Shown one piece after another: positions 41,346 through 50,300 of a DNA stretch of 64,000 nucleotides. The notes beneath the pieces are model-generated. The model ran no database searches, had not been told where the DNA came from, and was given only the letters and a program-made list of their open reading frames with translations. Every line of letters begins with the position of its first letter. The first letter of the stretch is position 1. The DNA comes from Symbiodinium natans (lineage: Eukaryota > Sar > Dinophyceae > Suessiales > Symbiodiniaceae): positions 272,501 through 336,500 of the forward strand of contig CAJNDS010001979.1 of the NCBI GenBank assembly GCA_905221605.1. Reading direction: 5' to 3'. Both the position numbers and the translations under genes were made by a program.

Positions 41346-42229
41346 TCTGAGGTTTGGGAATTCAGCTTGTCGCGCTCTCCACACCGGGCTTCAAAGCCCG
41401 AAGCCCTGCATCCAGCTTGACACTGAAATCCCTACAGTACACCCTAAACCCTAAACCCTAAACCCTACACCCTACACCTTAAACCTAACTAAACCCTACA
41501 CCCCAATACCTAACAACCCTAAACCCTAAATCCTAAACCCGAAGCCCTAAAACCCCGAACCCTAAACACTACCCGTGAGGCCCACAGTGCGAACGCTTAG
41601 CTTTACAAGTCCTGGGGTCTGCAACCCTGCAGACTCAACTCTTTTGGCTTCGGGCAGCTGCAATGAAGATGAACTTGCACCAGAGATGATTCTCTAAACC
41701 CCAAAACCCTAAACCCCAAACCCTAAACGCTAAACCCTAAACCCTAAACGCCAAACCCTAAACCCTAAACCCTAAACCCTAAACCCTAAACCCTAAACCC
41801 TAAACCCTAAACCCTGAACCCTCCCAGTAGGATGGCGGAGACACCCTCGAGCCCATCGTCGTAGCTCGGCAGGCTCGGGGTCCCAGCCGGCTGAAAGGGA
41901 CGCCCCCTTCCCAACTCTCGGGTTTAGGGTTTAGGGTTTAGGGTTTAGGGTTTAGGGTTTGGGGTTTGGGGTTTGGGGTTTAGGGTTTCCCTGTGTGCCT
42001 TAAAATTCGTATGGTTGGCGCCCCAAGTGACCCTAAAACCCTCAAGCCTTAAAACCCTAAGGCCTTAAACCCTCAAACCCTAAGACCGTAAACCCCTAAA
42101 ACCTTCAAAACCCCAAAGCCTTTAACCCTGAAACCCCAAAACCCTAAAACCTCAAAGCCCTAAAGCCCTAAAACCTTAAACCCAGGCCGGGACGACTCGT
42201 GATCATAGGATCCCTGCGAAGATTCCTCT

Positions 42230-42375
42230 CTCGGGTTGTAGTTACAGGATCCCTTAGTATGGGCCCTGAAGCGGGGGACCCCTTATATACCCCTTCTATA
42301 CCCTATGCAGCCCATGGGCCCATACTTCAGAACCCTTTAAGGGAGGTAAGGGACACTACTCTTAGACCCTACCTT
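42230..42375. repeat. family D repeat, inverted copy
   Basis: TACTTCAGAACCCTTTAAGG and CCCCTTATATACCCC match 34799-35040 in the opposite orientation. The left and right halves (AGTATGGGCCC / GGGCCCATACTT) are inverted repeats. Confidence 0.6.
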
Positions 42376-42683
42376 CCCTGTAGAACCGGAGGTTAGAGAG
42401 ATCATGGGGCACTGGGCTGTTAAGCCCTGGTTCAGGAGAGCGCCTTAACCCGAGTTTAGGGTTTAGGATTTCGCTGGCATCGGGTTTAGGTAATTTAGGG
42501 GGTGTTTTAGGTTTTCGGGCTTCTGGAGGTTTGGTCATCTGGGATTTTGGGGTGTTTTTTTGTGGGATTTACCTCCTCGGAATCTAGCGCGGCACCGCCA
42601 GCTACTGCCCCGAAGAAGCTCTGACACCCTAAACCCTAAACCCTAAACCCTAACCCTAAACCCTAAACCTTACACCCTGAAAG

Positions 42684-42771
42684 GACATCCTGGAGCAGTG
42701 GGATCGCGTGGGTCAGGCGCGAGCGTCTTGCGATTTGCATGTTGGGGGCCCCCGCAACCCCTACATGTTGG
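42684..42771 (+). CDS. candidate exon, unidentified gene
   Basis: CTGAAAG acceptor after a CCCTAAA array (the same acceptor string as at 33708); reads DILEQWDRVGQARASCDLHV then GGPRNPYML; donor G|GTTTTGGG. Confidence 0.55.
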
Positions 42772-43434
42772 GTTTTGGGTTTAGGGTTCAGGGTTTAGGG
42801 AAACGGTTTAGGTTTTTAGGGTTTACGGGGTTCAGGGCCAAATCCGACACCCAAACCCCGAAAGCCCGTAGTTAAAGACCACTAGCAACCCCAAAAATCT
42901 TAGGGTAGTGAACCCTCACCATTTAAAGGAGGCAAGGGACCATATTAAGGGCCCATGTAACTACCCTAAGACAAAAGACCGACCCCTTTGAACTGTCGAA
43001 CCTTAGGAGTCCACGTTCTACGAAGAAGGGCTTATATGAATGTTATTGGTGAGTGCATTTGGGCGTTTAGGAAAATTGGGGACCCCCAAAAAACAAACCC
43101 CCAAAACAGTATCTAGGGTTCCCTGAAAATCGTTTGGTGTCCTTTTGGGATACTAGCATACATCATAAACTGCAAGTCCCATCCCAAAAAAGAACAAGTC
43201 CGAAGCCACAAGCGCAAGCCCTGAACCCTAAGCCCTAAACACCAGGCCCTTCAAGCCCTAAAAACCCTAGGCCCTACAAGCCCTAAACTTTAAGCCCTAA
43301 ACCCTAAACCCTAAATCCCTAAGTCCCCAAGCCCCAAATGTCCCTACGTCCCGAAGTCCTAAACCCTAAGCCCTAGGGGTCCTCAAGTCCCTGAGCCCCT
43401 ATGGCCGCCCCATAAGTCCCCATATCCTTAACTC

Positions 43435-43575
43435 CAAAACCCTAAACCCTAAACCCTAAACCCTAAACCCCAAACCCTAAACCCCAAACCCTAAACCCTA
43501 AACCCTAAACCCGGAACCCTAAACCCTAAACCCTAAACCCTAAACAAACCCTAAGCCCTAAACCCTAAACCCTAT
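43435..43575 (-). repeat. CCCTAAA array
   Basis: About 19 units with CCCCAAA, CCCGGAA and AAACAAACC variants. Confidence 0.95.
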
Positions 43576-43614
43576 GCCCAGGTAACGCCCCCTACGTCCC
43601 TAAGTCCGTTTTAG

Positions 43615-43675
43615 CGAGGCTTGGGCCACACTGAAAGGGCAGCTGACGACTGCGGCTGCCGAGGAGATTCTCGAG
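43615..43675 (+). CDS. candidate exon immediately upstream of the retrotransposon
   Basis: GTTTTAG acceptor; reads AWATLKGQLTTAAAEEILE; donor GAG|GTTGCT. It ends at phase 0, matching the first exon beyond the retrotransposon (57852), so the element lies within this intron. Confidence 0.5.
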
Positions 43676-43705
43676 GTTGCTTAGGGTTTAGGGTTTAGGG
43701 TGATA

Positions 43706-43710
43706 GGGTT
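43706..43710. repeat. left copy of 5-bp target-site duplication GGGTT
   Basis: GGGTT abuts the 5' LTR and again the 3' LTR (57384-57388). Five bp is the size normally made by copia integrases. Because the host site is TTTAGGG-rich, part of the match could be chance. Confidence 0.6.
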
Positions 43711-43855
43711 TGTATTTTATATCTGTGCATTCTCTCCACTTTTGCTTCCATGTATGTTGCACTTACTTGTGCCGCTCAAGCCCTCTGAGTAAAAGGTTAG
43801 GCGCGCCCCTGCTCATGGCTTAACGGACAACGACTGGTGGATTTCCCAAACTATA
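43711..43855 (+). repeat. 5' LTR (145 bp)
   Basis: Begins TGTATTTTATATCTG and ends AAACTATA. Identical to 57239-57383 except C at 43828 versus T at 57356. The 3' terminus is TA rather than the usual CA. The TTTTAT near the start is the only promoter-like string I see. Confidence 0.9.
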
Positions 43856-43918
43856 GGTTATCAGCCGTAGGCTCCCCGGAGCTTGCGGCACCACTGACCT
43901 GGAGTTTCGACTCAGTGC
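43856..43918 (+). promoter_or_regulatory. leader with expected primer-binding region
   Basis: 63 nt between LTR and ORF1 start. The first bases, GGTTATCAGCCGTAGGCTCC, do not begin with TGG and no tRNA 3' end can be matched with confidence. A short hairpin GCTCC/GGAGC lies at 43871-43882. Primer type unresolved. Confidence 0.4.
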
Positions 43919-46900
43919 ATGGGTGACAGCCCCGAGCTGGTCCCCACCGAGGTAGCAACTGATCTCGGTACAGACGGATTTACAGACGCAGAATCCGCGG
44001 AGATGGACCTCTCAGGCACTTTGGCTATGCCACCGTCTACGGATGGCCGTGGCCTAGTGCTGGAAGAGAATGCAGCGGCAGCTAATGTGTTTGCGCCAAA
44101 CGCACCTTCTCCTTTCGTAGGACTAGGAGCTCCGCAGATCCACATGTACCGACAACAGTTTCAGCAGAACATCACGATAGGTGAAACACCTGAACAAACA
44201 AGACTTCTCCTCACTGAGTTAGAGAACGAAGCAGAGTCCAGGCACCAGAGGTTCCGCCTAGCTGCTGAAGAAGCCCATGATCAACAAATCGCAGATGTTG
44301 AAGAAAGGGCTAACAGGCAGCACGAGGAAGTCGTTGCTAGACTTGAGTCTGAAATTGCTAGCCAAAGGTATAGCTTTGTCGCGAGAACCCAAGGCCTCTT
44401 TTCAGAACTCCAGCAACAAAACCAGATAATCAATTTTCAGTCAGAACATTTTTCCGATGTTGGTTCGCAAATCACACGTCTCAGGACAACTCTGGTTGAA
44501 GAGGCTGAACAAAACAAGAGGGAAAGCATTAACGAGATTGGGGAATGGTTTGGGAGAGAGCATGATGAGGCAATGAAAAGGTACCGCAGTATAGCCCTGG
44601 AAACTGAAGAGCAAATGAGGATTCAAAACATGACCCTCCAAGATGAGTTATCATCAATGGAGCGTGCGCTCCAGCTCGAACAAGACAGGAATTTAGGTAT
44701 CAATCCCTCGCAGCAAGCTCAGTTTCCCAGCGCCACTGCCCCAGTTGCTCCAGCGCCAAGCGCCGGGCTTAGTGCTCCGTGTGCCCCTCAGTTTTCAGAT
44801 CCGAGTGTGATTCCGATGAACATCAGGGCATTGTTTCCAAACTTCAGTTTTGGCGGTGTGGCAACTACTGCCACTCCAACAGGACCACAGGGTCCGGTTT
44901 CTGCCCCAGGGACCCCAACTGCATCAGCTAACGTCCCAAATCTAGGATTCTCTAGTGGTGGTTTGAACGCCGGAGCCCCTGGTCTTGCGGCCCCAACAGG
45001 CACGCCGGGAGGTCCGGCAGCCACGGGAGACCATTTAATCGCACAGACGCAGCAAGCGCTGCTTGAAGCCGCCAAGCTTCTTAAAGGAGACAAAAGCGGT
45101 GAAGATGACAAACCAAAGGTTAAAGAAGCTGAAACCATCCGCCTGCCGGATTTCCCTAACCCCGAAACCTACCGTGCATGGAAAACCGCAACACGGGAAG
45201 CAGTTAGGGCAGCTTCAGATAGACCAGATGAAGCCTTCTCTTGGATTCTAGAGGTGTATTCTAAGAATGCTGATCATGACAAGCTTCGTGAGCCCGGTAA
45301 GTTTCTCACGCTGGATACCAAAATCCTAGCCGCTCTCACTAAGGTCGCCAAAGGTGAGTTATCTCGACAGGTACTCACTTTCAAGGAAACCGAGGCGGTT
45401 CAAGGACGTGCCGTACGAGGGCGCCAGGTCTTGCTCATGTTTGATCAGTACTTCAAAACAAATGAAGAGGTAGGATCGCTCTATTCGGTAGAAGACCTTT
45501 TGAAGGTTACACTGCATAGTGACGATCTAACCACATTTCTGCACAATTGGGAATCAGTCATTGCTGGCATGAGTCATGTCCCAGAAGAAATGGTTCTGCG
45601 TGATATCCTTCTTCGGCAAATCCGAAAGTCCTCAAGAATGAAGTATGATTTGGAAATCTACGACAGGGCGAAAGAGGGTTCTGCCTCACACTCCTATGCG
45701 TTCTTGTTGAAGTCAATCCGGGATTTGTTGACCCGTGAAAGGATGCGCAAGAACAGGGATAGAATCGCCAAATCTCATGGGGACAAGTTTGGTGCTCCTG
45801 TTGTTGAAGGCGGAAGGCCGACACGCCCTCCGTCGAGGAGCGGCCGCGGAAGGGATCGCTCTGCCGGTAGCCAGTCCAATTCAAAGTCAAGGTCTCGCTC
45901 TAGGACCCCATCCAGATCTAGATCACCTAGCCGATCGCAAAGCCCAAAGCCAGTTTGCTACGACTTTCAAAAGGGTAAGTGCACCAGGGGTGACAACTGC
46001 AAGTTTTCGCACAAACCACGTTCACAATCCCCTGTTCGCACTGCCCCGAAGAAGAAACAGGTCTGCACGTTTTGGAAGAAGGGAAAGTGCACTAGGGGAG
46101 ATAAGTGTCGTTTCTTGCATAGGGAACCGAGCCCTGCTCCCCCAGGTGGTGAAAACGCAGCCCCGGCCCCTAAGGGCCCAGACAAACCGAGGTCCCCGTC
46201 ACCCGCGCCAACGCGCAGGAAACCAAGCCGTGGACGCTCTAAGGAAAAGGATAGGAAGGCCGCATGCTGCATCTCGCTTGCGGCTGCAGCCTCAGCTGGT
46301 CCTGATGAGAGTGAACCACAAGATGGGGACGAAGACTACTGGGAAGTAGACTTTAAAAGGGGTGAAGCTGTTAGGCACCATCTGAAGTACAGAAGTACTA
46401 TGTACAAGCCCGAAGTGTCATGTCCTGTTGCTCTTGAAAGGTTGAAGGGTAAGGCTAAAGTGATCAAGACGCTTCCCATTTCTCCATACACTGCAAAGGA
46501 GAACTGGGACTGGAAAGAGGGAAGAGGGGGAACCGGCAATAAGATGCCGTGGACCGGCAAGACTGTTTTCAAGATCAAAGAACAAAACAAGAAGGTCAGG
46601 TTTTGCGACAAACCCAAAGTCAGGGAAATCCCTTTTGAGGGAAAGGGGTACAAACATTCCTACAAAGTTCGCAGGTATAATACTTGCTATGCTGATGCGG
46701 AAAACTGCCCTAAGCCTGACGCCAATGACCTTCAGGTTGCAATTAGGAACGCAAGGGAACTCAAGATGCTTCTTGCCCGGCATGACGGGGGAGAGAAGAC
46801 CGATTGCCACTTAGAGTGTGATGAGCCTGATTCTCTCATGTGTGGGATGTGCAAGCACGTCATTGAGAGCTCAGAGATCGCTTGTCCAGGGATCGCCACA

Positions 46901-47350
46901 CCCTTAGAATTCCTTGCTGACACAGGAAGCGAGGAGGACCTTATCAGCGAAGCTGATCGTGCTATGTACTTCGGCGAAGAGCCAGTAGGCAATGCAACAC
47001 GACAAGTGAATCTCATCACTGCTAATGGTAACGTCAAAGGTGACAAGTCGGTTAGGATCGACTTCCCGGAGTTTGGCAAAGAGCTAGAGTTCTATGTTCT
47101 CAACAGCACCCCTCCTGTTTGCTCCGTAGGCAGAAGGTGTATGGAGGACGGTTATGAGTTCCACTGGTACCCCAAAAGGCCGCCTTACTTTGTTGCGCCC
47201 AATGGTCAAAGACTAAGGTGTAGAATGAGAGGTATGGTCCCAGTGCTAGGGGGAGGAGCAATGGCCGCTCCAAGCACTAAGGAGGAAGCCTCAGGTTCTC
47301 TCGGACGACCAATTTTGTCCGAGGGTTTTCAGAAAACTGCCGCCCAATAG
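43919..47350 (+). CDS. gag: ORF1: Gag-like protein with CCCH fingers and aspartic protease
   Basis: 1143 codons from ATG at 43919, the first ATG after the leader. Domain order: acidic N-terminus; coiled coil about residues 95-262 (heptad-rich E/Q/L/R); Pro/Ala/Gly linker about 263-380; capsid-like helical region about 395-640, starting near LPDFPNPETYRAWKTATREA; SR-rich segment about 645-676; CCCH finger C680-x7-C688-x5-C694-x3-H698; second CCCH finger C716-x7-C-x5-C-x3-H734; a WEVD-RHH-TGKT module 806-884; retropepsin-type protease with DTGS at 1001-1004 and a SVGRRCMEDG motif near its C-terminus. The usual CCHC knuckle is replaced by CCCH fingers plus SR repeats, a nuclear RNA-binding combination. 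It ends TAG at 47348-47350, inside the frameshift hairpin. Confidence 0.9.
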   Translation: MGDSPELVPTEVATDLGTDGFTDAESAEMDLSGTLAMPPSTDGRGLVLEENAAAANVFAPNAPSPFVGLGAPQIHMYRQQFQQNITIGETPEQTRLLLTELENEAESRHQRFRLAAEEAHDQQIADVEERANRQHEEVVARLESEIASQRYSFVARTQGLFSELQQQNQIINFQSEHFSDVGSQITRLRTTLVEEAEQNKRESINEIGEWFGREHDEAMKRYRSIALETEEQMRIQNMTLQDELSSMERALQLEQDRNLGINPSQQAQFPSATAPVAPAPSAGLSAPCAPQFSDPSVIPMNIRALFPNFSFGGVATTATPTGPQGPVSAPGTPTASANVPNLGFSSGGLNAGAPGLAAPTGTPGGPAATGDHLIAQTQQALLEAAKLLKGDKSGEDDKPKVKEAETIRLPDFPNPETYRAWKTATREAVRAASDRPDEAFSWILEVYSKNADHDKLREPGKFLTLDTKILAALTKVAKGELSRQVLTFKETEAVQGRAVRGRQVLLMFDQYFKTNEEVGSLYSVEDLLKVTLHSDDLTTFLHNWESVIAGMSHVPEEMVLRDILLRQIRKSSRMKYDLEIYDRAKEGSASHSYAFLLKSIRDLLTRERMRKNRDRIAKSHGDKFGAPVVEGGRPTRPPSRSGRGRDRSAGSQSNSKSRSRSRTPSRSRSPSRSQSPKPVCYDFQKGKCTRGDNCKFSHKPRSQSPVRTAPKKKQVCTFWKKGKCTRGDKCRFLHREPSPAPPGGENAAPAPKGPDKPRSPSPAPTRRKPSRGRSKEKDRKAACCISLAAAASAGPDESEPQDGDEDYWEVDFKRGEAVRHHLKYRSTMYKPEVSCPVALERLKGKAKVIKTLPISPYTAKENWDWKEGRGGTGNKMPWTGKTVFKIKEQNKKVRFCDKPKVREIPFEGKGYKHSYKVRRYNTCYADAENCPKPDANDLQVAIRNARELKMLLARHDGGEKTDCHLECDEPDSLMCGMCKHVIESSEIACPGIATPLEFLADTGSEEDLISEADRAMYFGEEPVGNATRQVNLITANGNVKGDKSVRIDFPEFGKELEFYVLNSTPPVCSVGRRCMEDGYEFHWYPKRPPYFVAPNGQRLRCRMRGMVPVLGGGAMAAPSTKEEASGSLGRPILSEGFQKTAAQ
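46334..46575 (+). other. WEVD-RHH-TGKT module, copy in ORF1
   Basis: Residues 806-884: W808-E-V-D, V-R-H-H about 12 residues later, a Y-K-P motif, and W878-T-G-K-T-V-F near the end. The same order and spacing recur in ORF2 at 50197-50430. Function unknown. Confidence 0.7.
46886..47173 (+). other. retropepsin-like protease domain
   Basis: FLADTGSEEDLI around D1001 is the DTG/S active-site loop. A hydrophobic strand VRIDFPEFG and PVCSVGRRCMEDGYEF complete the half-dimer pattern. It would process the Gag-Pol polyprotein as a homodimer. Confidence 0.8.
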
Positions 47351-50300
47351 GGCCGGCCGAGGCTTTCGCAGGAGCAGCAGAGGAGCGAGATCCAGTGGTC
47401 GAGCACCCCGATCCTGAGATCTCCGCAGCCATCAATGAGGTGCCGCCGATAGATATCCCCAAAGAGAAGCTCAAAAGACCAGGTTGGGTTTCGCACCCAA
47501 ATGCTAAGTACTTGATTGTCGGACACAAACCAAAGACGTTTCGTACTGCTACACCAAGGTTTCCAAGATGCGAAGTCAGATCTACTTGGTTGTTCAGGGA
47601 AGGTTCTTGGGTCAAGGTTGAGGATAAAGTGAACGTCAGGGAGCTTGACAACAAAGTTGCCCGACTGGAGGGTAATCCAATCCTGAGCCTCACTATCTTC
47701 GAAGACCCCGATGTTGAACCTGACAGTGACAACGAAGGAAACGCCCGCAGTCTTGCAGAGGCCGATCTGAAAGCTGAAGCCAAATCTGTTGAGCACTTGT
47801 TCTCGCACAGGCCCAAGAATCCGTTCTGCGAGGTACGTCAGCGCGCAAAGATGTTGGCTCCCCAAGCCCGCAAAAAGGGGGGCTCAAGTACCATTGTGTC
47901 AAAGGCCTTTGGGGATCACATCACTGTTGACCATATCATCACTCGTGACCTTCGTGACCATGGGTTCCAGGACGAAAGGGTCGCACTTGTTGTTAAGGAC
48001 GTGTTCACCAAATTTCGTTACGTCTACCCCTCTCCGACTAAGTCAAGCGATCAGTGTTTTGAAGACCTTCTTCACTTTCTAGGTCAAGAAGATGCAGTTG
48101 GCATTTTCTATTCAGACAACGCACCTGAACTTCATGCCGCTATCAAAAGCCTAGGTGTCCGACATGTTACATCCCGCGAATATGTGGACACCAACAAGTC
48201 GGTAATCGAAAGAGAAATTCGGACGATTTTGGAGGGTACCCGCTCCAACCTTGTTCAGGCGGGTCTCCCCGACAAGCTTTGGCCGTTGGCCGCCCAACAC
48301 CACGCGATGGCACTTAATGCAACTAAGAGGCTTGACAACGGGATTGTTCCCTGGGAGGCCAGGTATGGGGAACCGTTTTCAGGGATCATGATTCCTTTTG
48401 GTGCACGTGTGTTGTACTGGAACAACCCCAAACAGAACATTCCTGCGAGCTCTAAGTTTGCGCCGACTGGTGTTGAGGGAATATTTCTTGGTTACCACGT
48501 TCAGCCTGGCTTCGTTTGGAAGGAGGAATACCTCGTCACCCCCGTCAAGGGTTGTGACTTTGCGTTCGAGATAGGAAACTTTCCTATTCTGAGGTCGAAG
48601 CGAATGGAGTTGTTGCCTGGGGATTTCACATTCCCAATGAGATCCGAACAGCTTGCACTGCAGGAGAGCCTCCGTAAGCCGACCCTCTCAGATCAGGACT
48701 GCTCGTGGGGAGGCACAGATGGTGCCGGACAACGCGCCCCGCCTGGGGATTCGCCGGACGAGCCTTTGCCTCCGCCCGGTGCGCCTGATTTGGACGGCTC
48801 CGATTTGAAGGATCGTTTGTCCGAGTACTTGGACCAAGTGGCTAAGGAAAACGAGGACTACGTTCCCGAAGATGTCGGAGCTGTGGAGGACTGGCTGGGG
48901 AGGGATGCTCCTGGATCTTCTAAGGAAGCAACATCCGTTCCTAAGGCCTCATTTACTCTACCAAGACATGACCCCAAAACCATGCCTGACGGGAAGAAAG
49001 TCCCCAAAGGGTATAACTGGGACGGGGTGAGGTTGGTTAGAGATAAGAAAGGTTCCAAAAGGCCACCTGATACCCCTTCGGAATTTTGGCACATGTATTC
49101 CAAGGCACAACGGGAGGCTGACATTGAAAGATTCGAACGCAAGAAGGCTCGTGAAGCCGAGGAAGATGCTCGCAAGGCCCTTAGAGACTCCCCGGCCATG
49201 CCGATCATCGCCGAGCCTGACCCCGAGCCCCATAGGGATCGCATGGCGTCCTTGTATTGGGCCAAACTTGGTCAGGTTGCGAGTGAGATGTTTGCTGCTG
49301 TTGCCAGGGTTGTCGGGCCTAAAGAAATCGAAAGTACTCCCGCTGCGAAAGAAGCCATGGACCGAGAATGGAAGAAACTTGCCGATAAGTCTTGCTGGCT
49401 CGAAAAGAAGGTTCGAGAGTACCGGGATGTTGCCGCGGAAGCCAAACACAAGAATGTCAAGGCCCATTTCGGGAAAATCTTTGAGATTTGTTCGGTCAAG
49501 GGGGATGAACTCCCGGACGGGCACCCCCAGAAGAAATGGAAGGGTCGTAGTGTTTTCCAGGGCAACAACGTCCAGGACGAAAACCACGATCACGCCATTT
49601 TCGCCGAACTAGGATCAAGCCCCGCTAGTATGGAGGCCGGGAAAATCATCGATGTGTTTGGTAGCCAACCCGGGTACGTGAAACAGCAGGCTGATGGCAT
49701 CGCTGCATACACACAAGCCCTTTTTAAAGGCATCGAAACGTGGGTCCGTCTCCCTCGAAACAGATGGCCTAAAGAATGGTCTGGGTATGAAGATCCTGTT
49801 TGCCCACTCAGGCTCGCTTTGTACGGCCACCCTGACTCAGGTGGTGTCTGGGAAAGGTACTGTACCGAACAGTTAGAGAGTGTTGGTTTTACTGCTGTTC
49901 TACCCGACATTTGGCATTCTGTTTTCTACCATGCTGAACTAGATTTGTTGCTTGTTGTGTACGTTGATGACTTCAAGATGGCCGGACCCCAAGACAAAAT
50001 CAACAAAGGTTGGGAGTTGATCGCTAAGGTGATTGACATGGAACCAGCCGAGGTCTTGGGACGGTACTTCGGGTGTCATCACGTTGAGCAAAATCAGGTC
50101 CAGCTTTCACGGGAGGACCACCCATTTGCTTACGTCTTCGACAAGAAGCACGCTAGCCCAGCTGCCGACTACCAAGTCCGGCCGAACCGCAAAGAGGACT
50201 TCTGGGAGGTCGACGCTGAGTTAGCTGCAGTCGTTAGGCATCACATCTATCCTCGTAGGAAACTTTATGTGCCTACGCAGGACGACGTGTCGAAATTTCC

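Noticed and set aside
43856-43890. Primer-binding site for initiator tRNA-Met
   Set aside because: The leader resembles TGGTATCAG only after allowing a mismatch and an insertion; too weak to call.
45735-46349. 204-codon + strand frame within ORF1
   Set aside because: Alternate frame of the SR/CCCH segment, whose base bias keeps other frames open.
47277-47865. Overlapping minus-strand frames of about 178 codons
   Set aside because: Shadows of the Pol start region; no start context, splice sites or domain.
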